Assembly (NCBI GenBank): GCA_963580285.1
Contig: OY757011.1
Coordinates: 159,947,908-160,011,907, forward strand
Direction: 5' to 3'
Length of the DNA stretch: 64,000 bases
Source of the DNA: Lucinisca nassula
Taxonomy: Eukaryota > Mollusca > Bivalvia > Lucinida > Lucinidae
In this document: positions 1 to 10,940 of the stretch, piece by piece
Numbering within the stretch: position 1 is the stretch's first letter
Layout: each line of letters opens with the position of its first letter
Position numbers and translations under genes: made by a program
Notes under the pieces: generated by a model
What the model was told of the DNA's origin: nothing
The model's input: only the letters and a program-made list of their open reading frames with translations
Databases searched by the model: none

Positions 1-63
<63 letters not shown>

Positions 64-121
64 TGCGTGTGTGTGTGTGTGTGTGTGGGTGGGTGGGTGG
101 GTGTGTGTGTGTGTGTGTGTT
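1..121. repeat. (GT)n microsatellite
   Basis: Almost pure GT dinucleotides with short GC and GGGT variants, cut by the window edge. It abuts the tail of a minus-strand SINE, so it is probably an expanded simple tail of that SINE (inference). Cysteine/valine reading frames across it are artefacts of the repeat. Confidence 0.97.
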
Positions 122-190
122 TTACGTCCAACCAACAGCTAAGGTCATACAGAGACGGGACCTCGGTTTAAAGACGCGTCCGAAACTCTG
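122..190 (-). mobile_element. SINE-T fragment (tail only)
   Basis: The reverse complement matches the post-tRNA part of the better copies at 40614-40770 and 56651-56817 (TTTCGGA, then TTTAAACCGAGGTCCCGTCT, then TATGACCTTAGCTGTTGG). The tRNA-like head is missing. In the complete copies that head has an anticodon loop like tRNA-Thr(UGU). Confidence 0.8.
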
Positions 191-197
191 AAGAATT

Positions 198-437
198 ATT
201 TCCAGTTGGTGTTTTTTTTGTTTTTTTTTTTTTTTTGGTTTTGTTTTTGTTTTACAGTCCTTTCAAGATAATTTCACTCATATCGAGCCGATCGTTAATA
301 AAAGGTGGGCGAAAACCGGAGTACCCGGAGAAAAACCACCTGAACTTCCGTTGCATAACTTGGCGTATCACATTTAACCCGAGCCAGGCTCGAACAACAA
401 CGGTGGGAGACCTAATGATTAAAAATCAACGCTCTTT
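198..437 (-). mobile_element. SINE-L body, split by LINE A
   Basis: Read on the minus strand this matches the SINE copies at 44668 and 46711: an anticodon-like TTAATCATTAGG, a B-box-like GGTTCGAGCC-type segment, a body with TTTTTCTCCGGGTACTCCGG, then AAAGGACTGTAAAAC and an A-rich tail. The first ~20 bases of the SINE lie 10.5 kb away at 10921-10940, on the far side of LINE A. The anticodon loop could be read as Lys(CUU), but the variable region is long, so the parent tRNA is uncertain. Confidence 0.8.
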
Positions 438-440
438 CAT

Positions 441-1210
441 AGTACTGGAGCATCACCTCAAATTCAAATAGCAAATAATGACAATGCAGTTGATACAAAC
501 ACCGAAGGAGCCAACAATTATAGGCAATCTAGACCACTCATATTGCTTGTCGGAACTTCTAATGTTAAAAAAATCAAAGAAGACAAACTCAGCCCAGAGG
601 TTAATGTTGTGAAACATATTGCTTACACTATTCCTGAAACTTTGCAAAAATTAGAAATGTCCAGTGTGATCATCCTCCCACAGAAGTGGTGTTTCACTCA
701 TTCACAAATGACATAAAACACAAATCTCCAGAGGAATGCGTTGGGGCATTTACAGAAGTAATTGACGCAGCGCAGTCCAGATGGAGAGGCATCAAAATCA
801 TAATTTCACTAGAGACTGCTAGGGCTGATAACCCTCGTCATAATACTAACGTAAAATTGTTAAATGCACTGATTGAACAGGAATTCTTTGGTTCAAACAA
901 CATACACCTTTGTGACAATTCTAATTTTTTCTTCAATGGTGAACCAATAAGAAATTTTTTGGCAGATGATCAATATCATCTAACAGATAGAGGTGCATCA
1001 AGGCTGGCAGCCAATATGCGATCAGCCATTCATACTACCCTTGGGCTTCAGAATACTGGGAGACAAGATAACAATAGGGCTAGCAAATCAGGGTCACGTG
1101 GCTTTGATAATTCCCAGGGCATCAATTTCCCTTTTTCATTTTTTCCACCTGGTTATCTTTTTAACCGCAGAGGTAACGGCCGTGGTCTTGGCAGAGGCCG
1201 AAGGTTTTAA
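441..1210 (+). pseudogene. LINE A ORF1: SGNH hydrolase-like domain with RGG-type tail
   Basis: Two overlapping frames form one protein, with a frameshift near 684. The first frame (441-713) carries LILLVGTSNVKKI, resembling the first SGNH block with GTS in place of GDS. The second frame (686-1210) ends the domain with YHLTDRGASRLAANM, like the last SGNH block that holds the catalytic Asp/His. The last ~25 residues are Arg/Gly-rich (NRRGNGRGLGRGRRF), suggesting nucleic acid binding. SGNH or esterase domains are known in ORF1 of several non-LTR clades. No start codon is present because the left end coincides with the truncation. Confidence 0.72.
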
Positions 1211-1337
1211 TCGGAGCTATGAGTGTAACATTGTTTGTTGTTTTTTCTCTCTCTTATAAGCGGAGAGCTTTGCACTGTGCGCCTTATTTTTGTTTTCTAT
1301 TATTTGGTTTGTGTGTTACTAGTCCACCGGTTTTGAC

Positions 1338-2140
1338 TTAGTTTTAGGAGAGAGCTGACTGTGTAAAAGTGAATAGGTGATTTTGTTATTTGTAAACTTA
1401 CCCTTCATATTTGAAGAAATATTTAGTATATATCAATATACTGAATATAGCTTAATAACGAGAAAATCTATTGATCCATAACGATAACACACCCGTGCGA
1501 TATAGTGCAATTTTTACATCTCCAAAAACGGCTACTTTTCTGACGAAAATCTGTGATATTTTTCTTATTTATACTGCAAACATAGGTTGTGGGTACTCGT
1601 TAGAACCGCCTCATTGAGGCGGTTCTAACGAGTACCCACAACCTATATCATCAGTCTTGGAGCAGAAATAAGAAAAATATTGTTTACCCCCGTAAACCCC
1701 AGTTTTCTCTATATAAAGTGGGGTGTAAGGGGGTGTTCATTTCACGGACTTGTTCACGTGATGCCTTGGGGGTAATCACTGTCACTAAGTCGTGAGGAAA
1801 GTGATTTAAATCACTGGGACTGAGTCGTGAGAAAAGTGATTTAAATTTCAGAAACATATTGAAACTCTCAATTCAGAAGTTTTTTTACTTAGTTTTAGAA
1901 GAGAACTGACTGTGTTGAAGTGAATAGGTGATTTTGTTTTTTATAAACTTACCCTACACATTTGAAGAAATATTTAGTGTGTCGGTGTACTGAATAAGCT
2001 TAATAACAAGAAAATCTTTCGATCCCTTGAGAGTAATCACTGCCTCTAAATCGTGAGGAAAGTGATTTAAATCACTGCCACTAAGTCGTGAGGAAAGTGA
2101 TTTAAATTTCACAAGCATATTGAAGCACTCAGTTCGGAAG
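1338..2140 (+). repeat. Tandemly duplicated ~255-bp unit in the LINE A inter-ORF spacer
   Basis: Two units share CTTAGTTTTAG, AGCTGACTGTGT, GAATAGGTGATTTTG, TTGAAGAAATATTTAGT and a CTAAGTCGTGAGGAAAGTG motif. Unit 1 spans ~1338-1880 and is split by a MITE; unit 2 spans ~1888-2140. Inside each unit the GTCGTGAGgAAAGTGATTTAAAT block is itself repeated twice. No coding signal. It may be internal promoter or spacer sequence of the retroelement, but nothing here proves that. Confidence 0.82.
1477..1763 (+). mobile_element. Family H fold-back MITE, subtype B
   Basis: A central near-perfect hairpin is built on GTGGGTACTCGTTAGAACC and its complement, flanked by TTTCTTATTT and AATAAGAAAAATA. One end reads CATAACGATAACACACCCG, the other ends in CCGTGAAATG...CACGTGATG when read from outside. 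A conserved CCCCAGTTTT...GTGGGG stem lies to the right. The element sits in one of two tandem spacer repeats of LINE A, and the other repeat gives the empty site. Confidence 0.85.
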
Positions 2141-2221
2141 TTACACAACCAGTTCTCACATATTTTTTTTTCTCTTCTTTCTAAGTTCATTTGCCAATTG
2201 TTGCTGTTTACGGTTAATTGA

Positions 2222-2945
2222 AAGTATAATAGTTACGATACAAGAATTTATACTGTAGTACAATTTGGTGGTATTGAACTGAGGCTCTGCTTTTGGAATG
2301 TCGGAGGCCTCGGGGATAAATTAGAGGATGATCTGTTCCTATCAGAAGTTAAACAAAATGATATAATCTTATTAGCTGAAACTCACATTGGATATGACAA
2401 AAAGGTATCTGTAGAAGGATTTCATTATTTCCCAGTTTGTCGAGCAAAGTCTGCTAATGGCAGATATTATGGAGGCTTGGGAATTTTAACTTGGTTAACA
2501 ATACGACCACACGTTTCCTTTTTACGAACAACCTCGACTGAATTCCAATGGATAAAATTAGACAAAAACTTCTTTAATTTTCAAAAAGATTTGTTCCTTT
2601 GTCTTGCATATTTACCTCCTAGCCAGTCTATTTATGCTAATAATATGCAGCAGGATTTGCTTGATTTGCTTGAAAAAGACATACGTTTATACAAAACCAA
2701 GGGAGACATAATGATTTGTGGAGATTTAAATGCACGTACTGGGTGTAGAAATGATTTTATTGTAAATGATGGAACAGATCATCTTCCACTTTATCAGAAT
2801 TATAATGTTGACCATCCTCCTATACCTAGACATAATAGTGATGTTATAGTAGATTCAAGGGGGAGGAGCCTTATCGACATCTGTATTGGTAATCAGCTGA
2901 GAATTCTGAATGGCAGATGCTTTGGTGATTTATCTGGGCGATATA
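2222..2945 (+). pseudogene. LINE A ORF2, N-terminal endonuclease part
   Basis: The open frame carries apurinic-type endonuclease motifs in order: FWNVGGL near the start, LLAETH, then MICGDLNARTG and SLIDICI. These belong to the exonuclease-endonuclease-phosphatase fold used by non-LTR elements to nick target DNA. No ATG precedes the first motif in frame; the frame opens after a stop near 2218. The reading frame is cut at 2945 by the TIR element and resumes at 7448. Confidence 0.85.
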
Positions 2946-3130
2946 TAGTTGGCCATCCAATCCCAAAAAAGATTGATATTTTTACTTTTGATGGCAAAAT
3001 TGAGTAGAGTATGGCACCCATGCTAAATGTAATCCTTGATGTGTGTCAACAATCATAGGGGTGGATGCCACGTCTATAAATGCGTCTGAGGCTCAGAAGT
3101 AGGTCAAAGGTCAAATGAGTGTAAAATAAA
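2946..3130 (+). repeat. Left terminal inverted repeat of the 4.5-kb element
   Basis: Complementary to 7270-7444 over about 180 bp with scattered mismatches. It contains GGGGTGGATGCCAC and a direct repeat of AGGTCA spaced by one base (AGGTCAAAGGTCA, ~3101-3113), the DR1 form recognised by several nuclear receptors in animals. Confidence 0.85.
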
Positions 3131-3359
3131 CATGGAACTACTTATAACTATCTTTTAACACATATTTGGGGATAATGTTTGCTTAAAATCACCATAAACT
3201 ATTCAGGTGCAGTGCACAATGGACAATCATTATAAATGTACCATCAAAGTATGTCAGTCTTATAGGTCAGGGGTCATTAAAGTGCAAAGCTCGTGAAAAA
3301 CGGATGTTTTCTGAACACATTTTGTTATATTTAGCATAAGGATGTGTTGCTGACCAGTA

Positions 3360-4110
3360 TTTTCATATCCCCCACCATGCAAAGTATGCTATGGGGGAAT
3401 ATAGTTTTCGTTATGCCGTTCGTCCGTCCGACTGTCCGTGTGTCCGTCCTTCCGTCCGTCCGTGCGCTCTGTCCGTTAACGTTTTGTTTAAAGTTTTGGC
3501 GTTAAAGTTTCTAAGGTATTGTATCTTCTGAACCCTTTGATAGATTTAGTTGATACTTACACTGAAGTTACATACTGGTCTGAAGATTTCATTGATGCAT
3601 GTCCCACCACCCACAGTGGCCTTGAGGTCAAGGTCACAGACTTAGAAATTTTACTTTCGATTAAAGTTTTATGACGGAGGTTATAGATGCCTGTATGTTC
3701 TAAACTCTAAGACAAATTCAGTTGATACTTGCATCAATGTTGCATACCAGTCCAAAGATTTTGTGATGCATGTCCCTTCTCCCACCCATTGTGACTTGAC
3801 CTCAAGGTCACAGACTTAGATATTCACATTTGGTTAAAATTTTACGACAAACTTTATAGATGCCTGTATGTTCTAAACTCTAAGACAAATTCAATTGATA
3901 TTTGCATCGATGTTGTATACCAGTCCAAAGATTTCATTGATGCACACCCCACCTGCTTCAGTAACATTGGTGCCCCCACCCCTTCTGTAACTTTGATGCC
4001 CTCACGCTCTTGGTCCATTTAGAAATTTTATGTTTGGTTTAGCTTTTACAAACACATTTATAAATTCTTACAGCTTCTTGACTTCTTCATACAAGCTCGA
4101 AAGATAAATC
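3360..4110. repeat. CCGT-rich segment plus three ~172-bp tandem units
   Basis: A GTCCGTCCG-rich stretch (3418-3475) is followed by about three diverged copies of a ~172-bp unit, marked by GATTT...GATGCA at 3585, 3757 and 3930, and by TTCTAAACTCTAAGACAAATTCA. Each unit has an AAGGTCACAGACTTA-type motif. This kind of CCGT plus GGTCA repeat recurs elsewhere in the window (15600, 22084, 33787). Confidence 0.7.
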
Positions 4111-4699
4111 AGAGGGTGGCGCTGGCCGGCAGAAAACGTGACCCACTGGTCGCTTTCTCTAGTTATCAAAATGTAAAAAAAAATGCATTTGTAACGTGTA
4201 TTGGATTAGAAAGCCTGCTTGTTTACATGGATATGGGTTAAATGGAATAAAAAGGTATACTAATGTTACAGACTTGAATCATTGATGATCCCCGATATTG
4301 ATATAGCACTGGTTTCTTTCTTTGTGACTTTGTTTCTGTTATGGGTCTGAAACATTGCCTTTGCGCAACTACCGTTAGTCAAATCGTGACTTCCGTTGAG
4401 CTAGCCTGTCCGAAAACAGGTTTTATTAGTCGGTACCCACCAGCTGACTGAACCGGGTTGTCAGGCCGGTTTTATCACAACACAGATAGAATACTACACT
4501 GTGTCATTTCTAAAACAGAAAAGGCGATATAAAATGGTTTTACAAGTATTAAATATTTTCAACTAAAATGTTACTCTATTATGAGGCGGACCGATTTAAA
4601 CACTTTCTTTGTGTAAGACAATTAAACATCAAACTTTAACCTTATCCCCTTAATTAAATTGTTGCATCTCCGATAACTGGCAATAATAGATAAACCAAT

Positions 4700-5560
4700 T
4701 AACAACACGGAGCGGAGTCTTAAATCGATTTTATGCAGCTGCAATCCTCGCCCTTACTTCCGTACAAATCATTTGTTCAGTCCGCATGAAAGCCTCCTCA
4801 TCAGTGCAACATCTCACAGAACACAAAATCAAAACAACCACAGAGATGAAACAACGGTGAGGTCGGCAAGAAATCACTAAAATGCTGGAGCAAAAGAAAA
4901 CCAAAAGTTGTACTCCGATGGGCCCTACCAGTGACAGAGCATCAGGCACCAACCAATATTACATAAAACTAAATTCTCACTAATTCTCAGCAAGCCATTA
5001 CGCAGGGACCATCGTGGAATCTAAGGCCTGACCCACCGGCGAGCAATTAAAGAGGGAAGCAAAGTTGTCAACTGTGCTTGGGTTAACTACCATGCATGCA
5101 GTCTGTCGTATAACCTTTATGTTGTACCCAATTGTTTTATAACTAAGAATGATTTTACGAGATTGGGTGCTGAAGTCATTGAATTATATATATATTTTCT
5201 GAATTTATATACTAAGTCACCATAAATTTCGGGTTCCGATAGACCTTTTAAGTCCAACATTGGATTTTGGAATTAAATCGGAATGATGTCTTTTAAATTT
5301 TGAAAAGGCTTTGCGTAGTTTATGATACCCTGATTAAGAAGTTTAGCAGTTAACAATTTATATCGAGTGTTGAAGTCAGTTACATGAACAGACCCTCTGG
5401 CAAATCGAATTAATTGCGAAATATAAACGCCATAGGATGCCGCACGAGGAACATCACCAGCCAACAAAGGAAAATTTACAATCTCTAAATCAAAATCATC
5501 GCGTTTATCATAAATTTTCCAGGAAACAAACCCATCTACAATTGACAGATGTAAAACTTA
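4700..5560 (-). pseudogene. Reverse transcriptase C-terminal fragment with its 3' tail
   Basis: On the minus strand, 5273-5554 reads with KIYDKRDDF, EIVNFP, GDVPRAASYGVYISQLIRFA and TAKLLNQG. This is typical of the region just after the catalytic core in an abundant invertebrate RT family that I cannot name with confidence (possibly Penelope-like). A frameshift lies near 5555. The 3' tail at 4725-4960 shares TTTTGCTCCAGCATTT, GATGTTGCACTGATGAG and CATGCGGACTGAACAAAT with the tails at 12153-12655 and 18505-19035. It is nested inside the TIR element. Confidence 0.68.
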
Positions 5561-5649
5561 ATCGGGGCCTCGGTAACAGAAGAACTTGCTTTATTTAACT
5601 GAAGTTCTTGGGGTAAATCTGACTGATCAAACCATCGAAATAGGTATTG

Positions 5650-7270
5650 TTAATATTTAACAAGAATTCCGCCGAAGGCTATGTTGCGCCTGTGGTAAAC
5701 TTGAACCTTTGGGTGAACGCTAGGGGGTCGCAAATGTTGACGCCTTGACAAATGGATGAACGGACGAACGAACGGACAGAAAACCGGACGCCACTATCCC
5801 GCAAGCTAATAGCAGGCGCGACAATCAACCACCCAAATATCTAGAAGTCGAGATATGAAGTTAAAATGGCTTGTTGTTTATATATGACTATGTCTATCAT
5901 TTCAGGTTATGCGGAAGAAAGCTCGTATCTATGATATCGGAGAAACCCCTATTTGGTTTGACTTGTTGAAGTAAAATCATTAAATCATATGGGCGCAGTC
6001 GCGAATACATAGTAGCCGTTACCCTTTACATTGTAGTGATCTAAACGGCTCTTAAAATGAAGTGGCATTTTGGTTAAATACAAACTTTGAAAACTGTTAA
6101 ACACTTACATTAAGCGGCAGCAAATTTCGGCACTTTTTATGAGTAGACCTTTTCGCGGATTTATATTTTGGCGGATTTTCGATTCCCGAAGAAAAAGAAT
6201 CGGTGCAATCTACAAAGCCATGTAAGATAAAAAAAAATCACAGGAGTTGATTATCAACAGCGTCATGCAAAAACTGTAGTAATTAGTTAAAATTTTTGTG
6301 TTCACCGCATGATTAATCCAATGTGCTACCTTGATAATCCAAATGTCAACCTGGAGGTGTGTCACTTTCCTCTTATCTGATTGGTTTACCCATCATATTG
6401 AGCTCACAGTTAAAGCCATCAATCTATTACTAATTACATCCACAATTTTGACAATAACTCTCAAGGTGTGTTTGTTTTCATTCAGCCGTTTTGAGCTGTC
6501 TTATGACTAGAACATCGTCTTTCTTTATTTCGGCTTCTAAAGAAGTAAACACACTTTCTCTTTTGTCACCGATGATGCCTATGACCTATTGACACATTAT
6601 AACTGTGATGTGTAGAATAAAGTTTCTTCTCTTGCATTCTTCTAGCTTTACTGGCGGATTTTTATTTTGGCTTTTTTCCCTTGACTGCAAATAGCGCCAA
6701 AATAAAATGACCGCCAAATATAAGTGTTTTACAGTAGCTGCATGTGACCTTTGATGATGACCCACTTGTGTTATTTTTAGATATATCTTCATCATAAACT
6801 ATATCCTTGATATATCATTGTGACGTTTAGTAAGAACTCAGAAGACGATTTGGAACGTTACTTATAATAATGGATGGCATGTGAATAAACAACGTATTTT
6901 GCAAAAATAAATAAATTTTGCCAAATATGCACTTAAATGACCTTTGACCTAAGGCCGATTAGGTTGGCCATTATGCTGTTTGTATAATTTGTGGGTTTTA
7001 TGCTTCCTAGATAAGGAAATGGCAACTCATTTGGCTTTGTTTCAGTTGACATACTAGATAATCCTTTGTACAATAAATATTGATGCATATTTAAAGAAAA
7101 TTTGTACTTAAATGACCTTTGACCCTGGCCAAATCTATGATACAACTTCTTTTCTCACATATGATGCATACACAATATGTCCTAAGTACATTGTTGGTGT
7201 TTGAATTAACTTTATTTGGTCTGCTTAGATAGAGAGAGGGTACAAATACCAGCATAAACAAATTTTATTG
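5650..7270. other. Non-coding interior of the TIR element
   Basis: No credible protein. It holds a GGAC/GAAC-rich stretch (5758-5790), two related segments with GGCGGATTTTTATTTTGGC and its complement CCGCCAAATATAA (6160-6185, 6650-6725), and several TGACCTTTGACCT direct repeats (for example near 6940 and 7115). Confidence 0.5.
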
Positions 7271-7444
7271 TATTTTTGCACTCATTTGACCTTTGACCTA
7301 ATTCTGAGGCTCAGGGGCATTTTCAGAAGTGGCATCCACCCTTATCACTTTTGCAACACACTAAAGAACACAATTAGCATGGATGCCAAACTCTACTCAA
7401 TTTTGCCATCAGAAGTATTTTTTCGTGGTTTGGATGGCCAACTA
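7270..7444 (-). repeat. Right terminal inverted repeat of the 4.5-kb element
   Basis: Complement of the left repeat, ending GGATGGCCAACTA at 7444. It also carries the DR1-type TGACCTTTGACCT near 7287-7299. Confidence 0.85.
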
Positions 7445-7447
7445 ATA

Positions 7448-7821
7448 CTTGTTACACACCAAATGGATGTAGTGTGGTTGACTACACAATTGTTTCACAG
7501 TCAATCCTTGACCAGATTTTGTTTTTCCAGGTCTCTGATTTTATTGCAACATTAAGTGATTGTCATAGCAAGATATCTTGGGGTATTTTAGCAAATTTCA
7601 ATTGCTCCAACAATGAATATAAGTTGAATCCATTACCTCTTAAATATATATGGGCTGACAATTCAATTTCAGAATTTCAATCTCCATTTCAAACTGAGGA
7701 AATTCGAATTAAAATTCATGAATTCATGAACACGCCCATTGCAGATACAGATGATTCTGTAGAAAATCTAAACCGCATATATAATTACTGGTGCGGCAGC
7801 CATTTCACTAAAGCCATCTAA
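7448..7821 (+). pseudogene. LINE A ORF2, endonuclease C-terminus and linker
   Basis: Continues the interrupted endonuclease with CYTPNGCSVVDYTIVS, where the SVVDY and IVSQS residues are the usual last endonuclease block, then SDCHSKISW (the S-D-H block). A linker follows and stops at 7821, just before the RT frame, which is offset by one base. The offset shows at least one indel between linker and RT. Confidence 0.8.
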
Positions 7822-7825
7822 AATT

Positions 7826-10174
7826 AGAATGTATAAAACTAAGCATCATTTAAAAAAGAAACCTAAGAAACACAAAAAGTGGTTTGATACAGATTTAAAA
7901 ATGATGCGTAATCGTGTAATAGCAAATGGAAAATTATACTCTATGTTTCCAGGTGACCCAATTGTGAGAGGTAGATATTTTAAACTATTTAGAATATATA
8001 ATAAAACAAAAAGAAATAAAGAGAGACAATTTAAAACTCAACTGTTGGAGCAAATTGAAAGTTTACATTCGGAAAATCCGAAGGAATACTGGAACTTGAT
8101 AGACATGTTAAAAGGCGAAACATTTGATAACTCTCCAGCTGAGAACATCAAACCTGAAACATGGGTTTCTCATTTCGAATCTCTAGCGACAATTGATGAC
8201 AAATCTGTAGACAGAGTTTTTGAACTACAACATTTAGTAGAGGAATTAGAAAACCAACCCGTTTATAATAACTTGGATAATGTTATTAAACCTTGTGAAA
8301 TACATAAGGCTATTAGTAAACTGAAAAATAATAAAGCAGTTGGTCTCGATTCAATTTCCAACGAAATGATTAAAGCTGCCCAATGTTCCTTAGCACTATG
8401 CTTTCTTAAACTCTTCAATGCATGTCTATCAAGTGGTCAGTATCCTTCACAATGGTCTAATGGGTATATAACCCCTTTGCATAAATCAAATGATTCATCT
8501 GATCCCTCAAATTACAGAGGTATAACTATCACAAGTGCCATTGGTAAAGTGTTCAATACAATTCTAAACAATAGATTAGATAGTTTCTCCTTGCAGATAA
8601 GAATTTTATCAATGAATACCAGATTGGTTTTACAAAAAAAAGCCAGAACTGCAGATCATATGTTTATACTGAAAACTCTTATTGACAAATATTTTAGCAA
8701 ACCAGGTGGCAAACTATATGCCTGCTTTGTAGACTTCCGTAAAGCATTTGACAAGGTCATTCATGCTGGTCTTAAAATCAAACGTCTACAGTTGGGAGTA
8801 TGCACAAAATTGTATAATATTTGTAAAAGTATGTATAATAACAGCCAGTCATGTGTTCGGCTTAATAATGGGTTAACAAAACATTTTAAGTCAGGCGTTG
8901 GGTAACGACAAGGCGATGTGCTTAGCCCAAACCTATTTAAAATCATTATTAATGACCTACCAGACTATTTTCTTTCTTGTCCTGACCCGGTTATGTTACA
9001 GAATAAGTATCTGCATTGCTTAATGTATGCAGCCGATGTAGTTATATTATCTGAATCAGCTGCAGGCTTGCAAACTAAATTAAGAAAATTAGAATCTTAC
9101 TGTGCAGATTGGTGCCTTGATCTTAACATTGACAAAACAAAGATCATTATTTTTAATAAAGCAGGAAGAGTAATAAAATCTACTTTTACATTTCAAAATG
9201 AGACCATAGAATGCGTCAAATCATATCGTTATCTTGGTCTATACTTTTCAGCATCTGGTTCCTTTTCGTACGCTAAGTCTGAACTTTATAAGAAAGGATT
9301 AAAAGCTGTTTTCAAACTGTGTAAAAATATTTTGAATCTTCACCCGTCTATTAGAACAAGCCTACATATAGTAAAACCAATTCTTTTATATGGTTGTGAA
9401 ATATGGGGAACTTTTAACCACGCAAGTGCTAAATTTAGAAATGGGATTTCTTTTGAGAAAATTTTTAAGAATGTGGAACCTGAAAAACTTCATTTAAAGT
9501 TTTCTAAGTTTATTCTTGGAGTTCATCGTAAGAGTTCTAATTTTGCAGTCATGTCTGAGTTAGGAAGATTCCCATACTATATTAATATTGTAAAGGCTTC
9601 ATTGAAAGTTTGGCATAGACTCGAAAATTTTGATCAGAATTCCTTATTAACTGATGCTCTTGAATGCCCAAAGAGCCTTTCTCATACTAGTAATTCTTGG
9701 TATAATACTGTTCAACAATATTCCAATATTTTAGGAGTACCTCTAAACACTTTCATACACATGAAACCAGCTTCTTTTAATGCAAAGCTGTCAAAACTAC
9801 TAAAAGATAAATATTTGCATGAATGGTATTCCACAAAACAGTCACTTGCTACCGGTAAACTTGATACATATTCAAGAATTAAAAGCAATTTTGGTTTTGA
9901 GAAATACCTAAGTTCCCTTCATTTCACCCATAGAAAAGATTTGACTAGACTACGTATTTCATCTCACAGGCTTAATATAGAAATAGGTAGGTATGCTAGA
10001 ATTGAAAGATCTGATCGCATATGTTCAAAATGCCCAATGGGTGTTTTAGGAGATGAAATACATTTTATGCTAGAATGTCCTACTTTTCAGGCATTCAGAG
10101 AACCTCTCACTACAGCTGTGGTCAGTAACTGTAGAAATTTTAACATGATGAGTAATTCTGATAAATATTTCTGA
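7826..10174 (+). pseudogene. LINE A ORF2, reverse transcriptase with C-terminal zinc knuckle
   Basis: RT blocks in order: LKNNKAVGLDSISNEMIK, PLHKS, SNYRGITI, ACFVDFRKAFDKV, RQGDVLSPNLF and the catalytic region LMYAADVVIL. The catalytic YADD reads YAAD (9026-9037), so one essential Asp is lost. An in-frame TAA at 8903 precedes RQGD. Between ~8594 and 8640 a short stretch reads in another frame, compensated in an A-run. The C-terminus has CSKCPMGVLGDEIHFMLEC, a Cys/His knuckle common in non-LTR ORF2 proteins. The final TGA also looks premature by ~24 codons. Confidence 0.9.
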
Positions 10175-10916
10175 CTGTTAAATTGTGAAAATGATAAAAT
10201 AATACAAGAACAAGCTAAATTTGTTCATATTAATTTAGACTAGTGTATACTTGTAGAACTTCCTTTTAATAAAAACATGATTGAATATTCCGCCTCGTGT
10301 ATGCAGAAAAATGTATGTTATCAAGTTGTTATATATGTATTCTACTCACATTAAGCTATAGAGAACGGGGTTGTATTAGCAAATACATTCACATTTCCCA
10401 GTAATAGCATAGTATGGTTCACATTGAAGAATATGGCATATACGTGTCTTGCATGCTGATGATAACTCCTGTCATTTCACAAATAGATGTTATTATGTTC
10501 CCTGTTCCCTGGATGTGTCAATACTGGCGGAATGTTTAAGTGGTGGGTATGCAAGCGCCCCCTTAACAAGGGGGGGGGGTGTCTTGGGTACACAGTATGA
10601 TGTGTGCACCAAATCCGCTGGTCGAAGTGATCCGGGAGGGTACTGGCTGTATGCTCTGGGCCACTTTGTTCAGGGGCTTATGGTGGGCACCTTGTTAAAA
10701 ATCAATGCACCAGTGAAAACATACCGGGGGAATAGGTTGATACAGGGTTATGAAAAGCAACCTTATATGTCTTGTTCTATTGTTTTTGGCTTTCTTTTGA
10801 GGATCTGTCATTTGGAACTCTTTCCTAGATTATTCATTTGTTAGTATAGTTACATTATGATACATCTGTATATGCTCCTATGTGAGCCGAAATTCGTAAT
10901 AAATATCTTGTATCTT
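10175..10916 (+). other. LINE A 3' region and CTTGTAT-repeat tail
   Basis: Downstream of the RT stop there are ~740 bp without a recognisable protein, ending in AATAAATATCTTGTATCTTG. AATAAA followed by a short repeated tail is typical for CR1-like LINE ends. An open frame at 10449-10844 has no recognisable domain and sits in this 3' UTR. Confidence 0.65.
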
Positions 10917-10940
10917 GTATCTACTAGGCCACGGAGGCCC
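10917..10940 (-). mobile_element. SINE-L head, displaced by LINE A
   Basis: On the minus strand this is the first ~20 bases of SINE-L (GGGCCTCCGTGGCCTAGTAG). The body is at 198-437. The two halves join if LINE A is removed. No clear target duplication is visible, which fits CR1-like insertion. Confidence 0.75.

Larger units (their letters stand above)
2946..7444. mobile_element. 4,499-bp TIR element inserted in the LINE A endonuclease
   Basis: The ends are long imperfect inverted repeats of ~180 bp (2946-3130 and 7270-7444) starting TAGTTGGCCATCC; they share GGCAAAATTGAGTAGAGT and AGGTCAAAGGTCAAATGAGT. Flanking host bases give a possible ATA duplication (2943-2945, 7445-7447); TA is an alternative reading. 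Removing the insert and one ATA restores the endonuclease frame as RYTCYTPNGCSVVDY. No transposase-sized ORF is inside, so it is non-autonomous or heavily decayed. Superfamily undetermined; Tc1/mariner-like (TA) or a 3-bp type are both possible. Confidence 0.85.
438..10916 (+). mobile_element. LINE A, 5'-truncated non-LTR retrotransposon with nested insertions
   Basis: One plus-strand non-LTR element: ORF1 with an SGNH-type domain (to 1210), a repeated spacer, ORF2 endonuclease (from ~2222), reverse transcriptase (to ~10174) and a 3' region ending in a repeated CTTGTAT tail. The left end falls inside ORF1 reading frame right at the SINE-L junction, so the element is 5'-truncated. It holds a fold-back MITE (1477-1763) and a 4.5-kb TIR element (2946-7444). 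Frameshifts, stops and a mutated catalytic motif show it is dead. Gene order and motifs suggest the Jockey/CR1-like group; clade not resolved. Confidence 0.88.

Noticed and set aside
10449..10844. 131-codon open frame after LINE A RT
   Set aside because: Lies in the 3' UTR of LINE A, crosses a G-run, and has no recognisable motif or domain.
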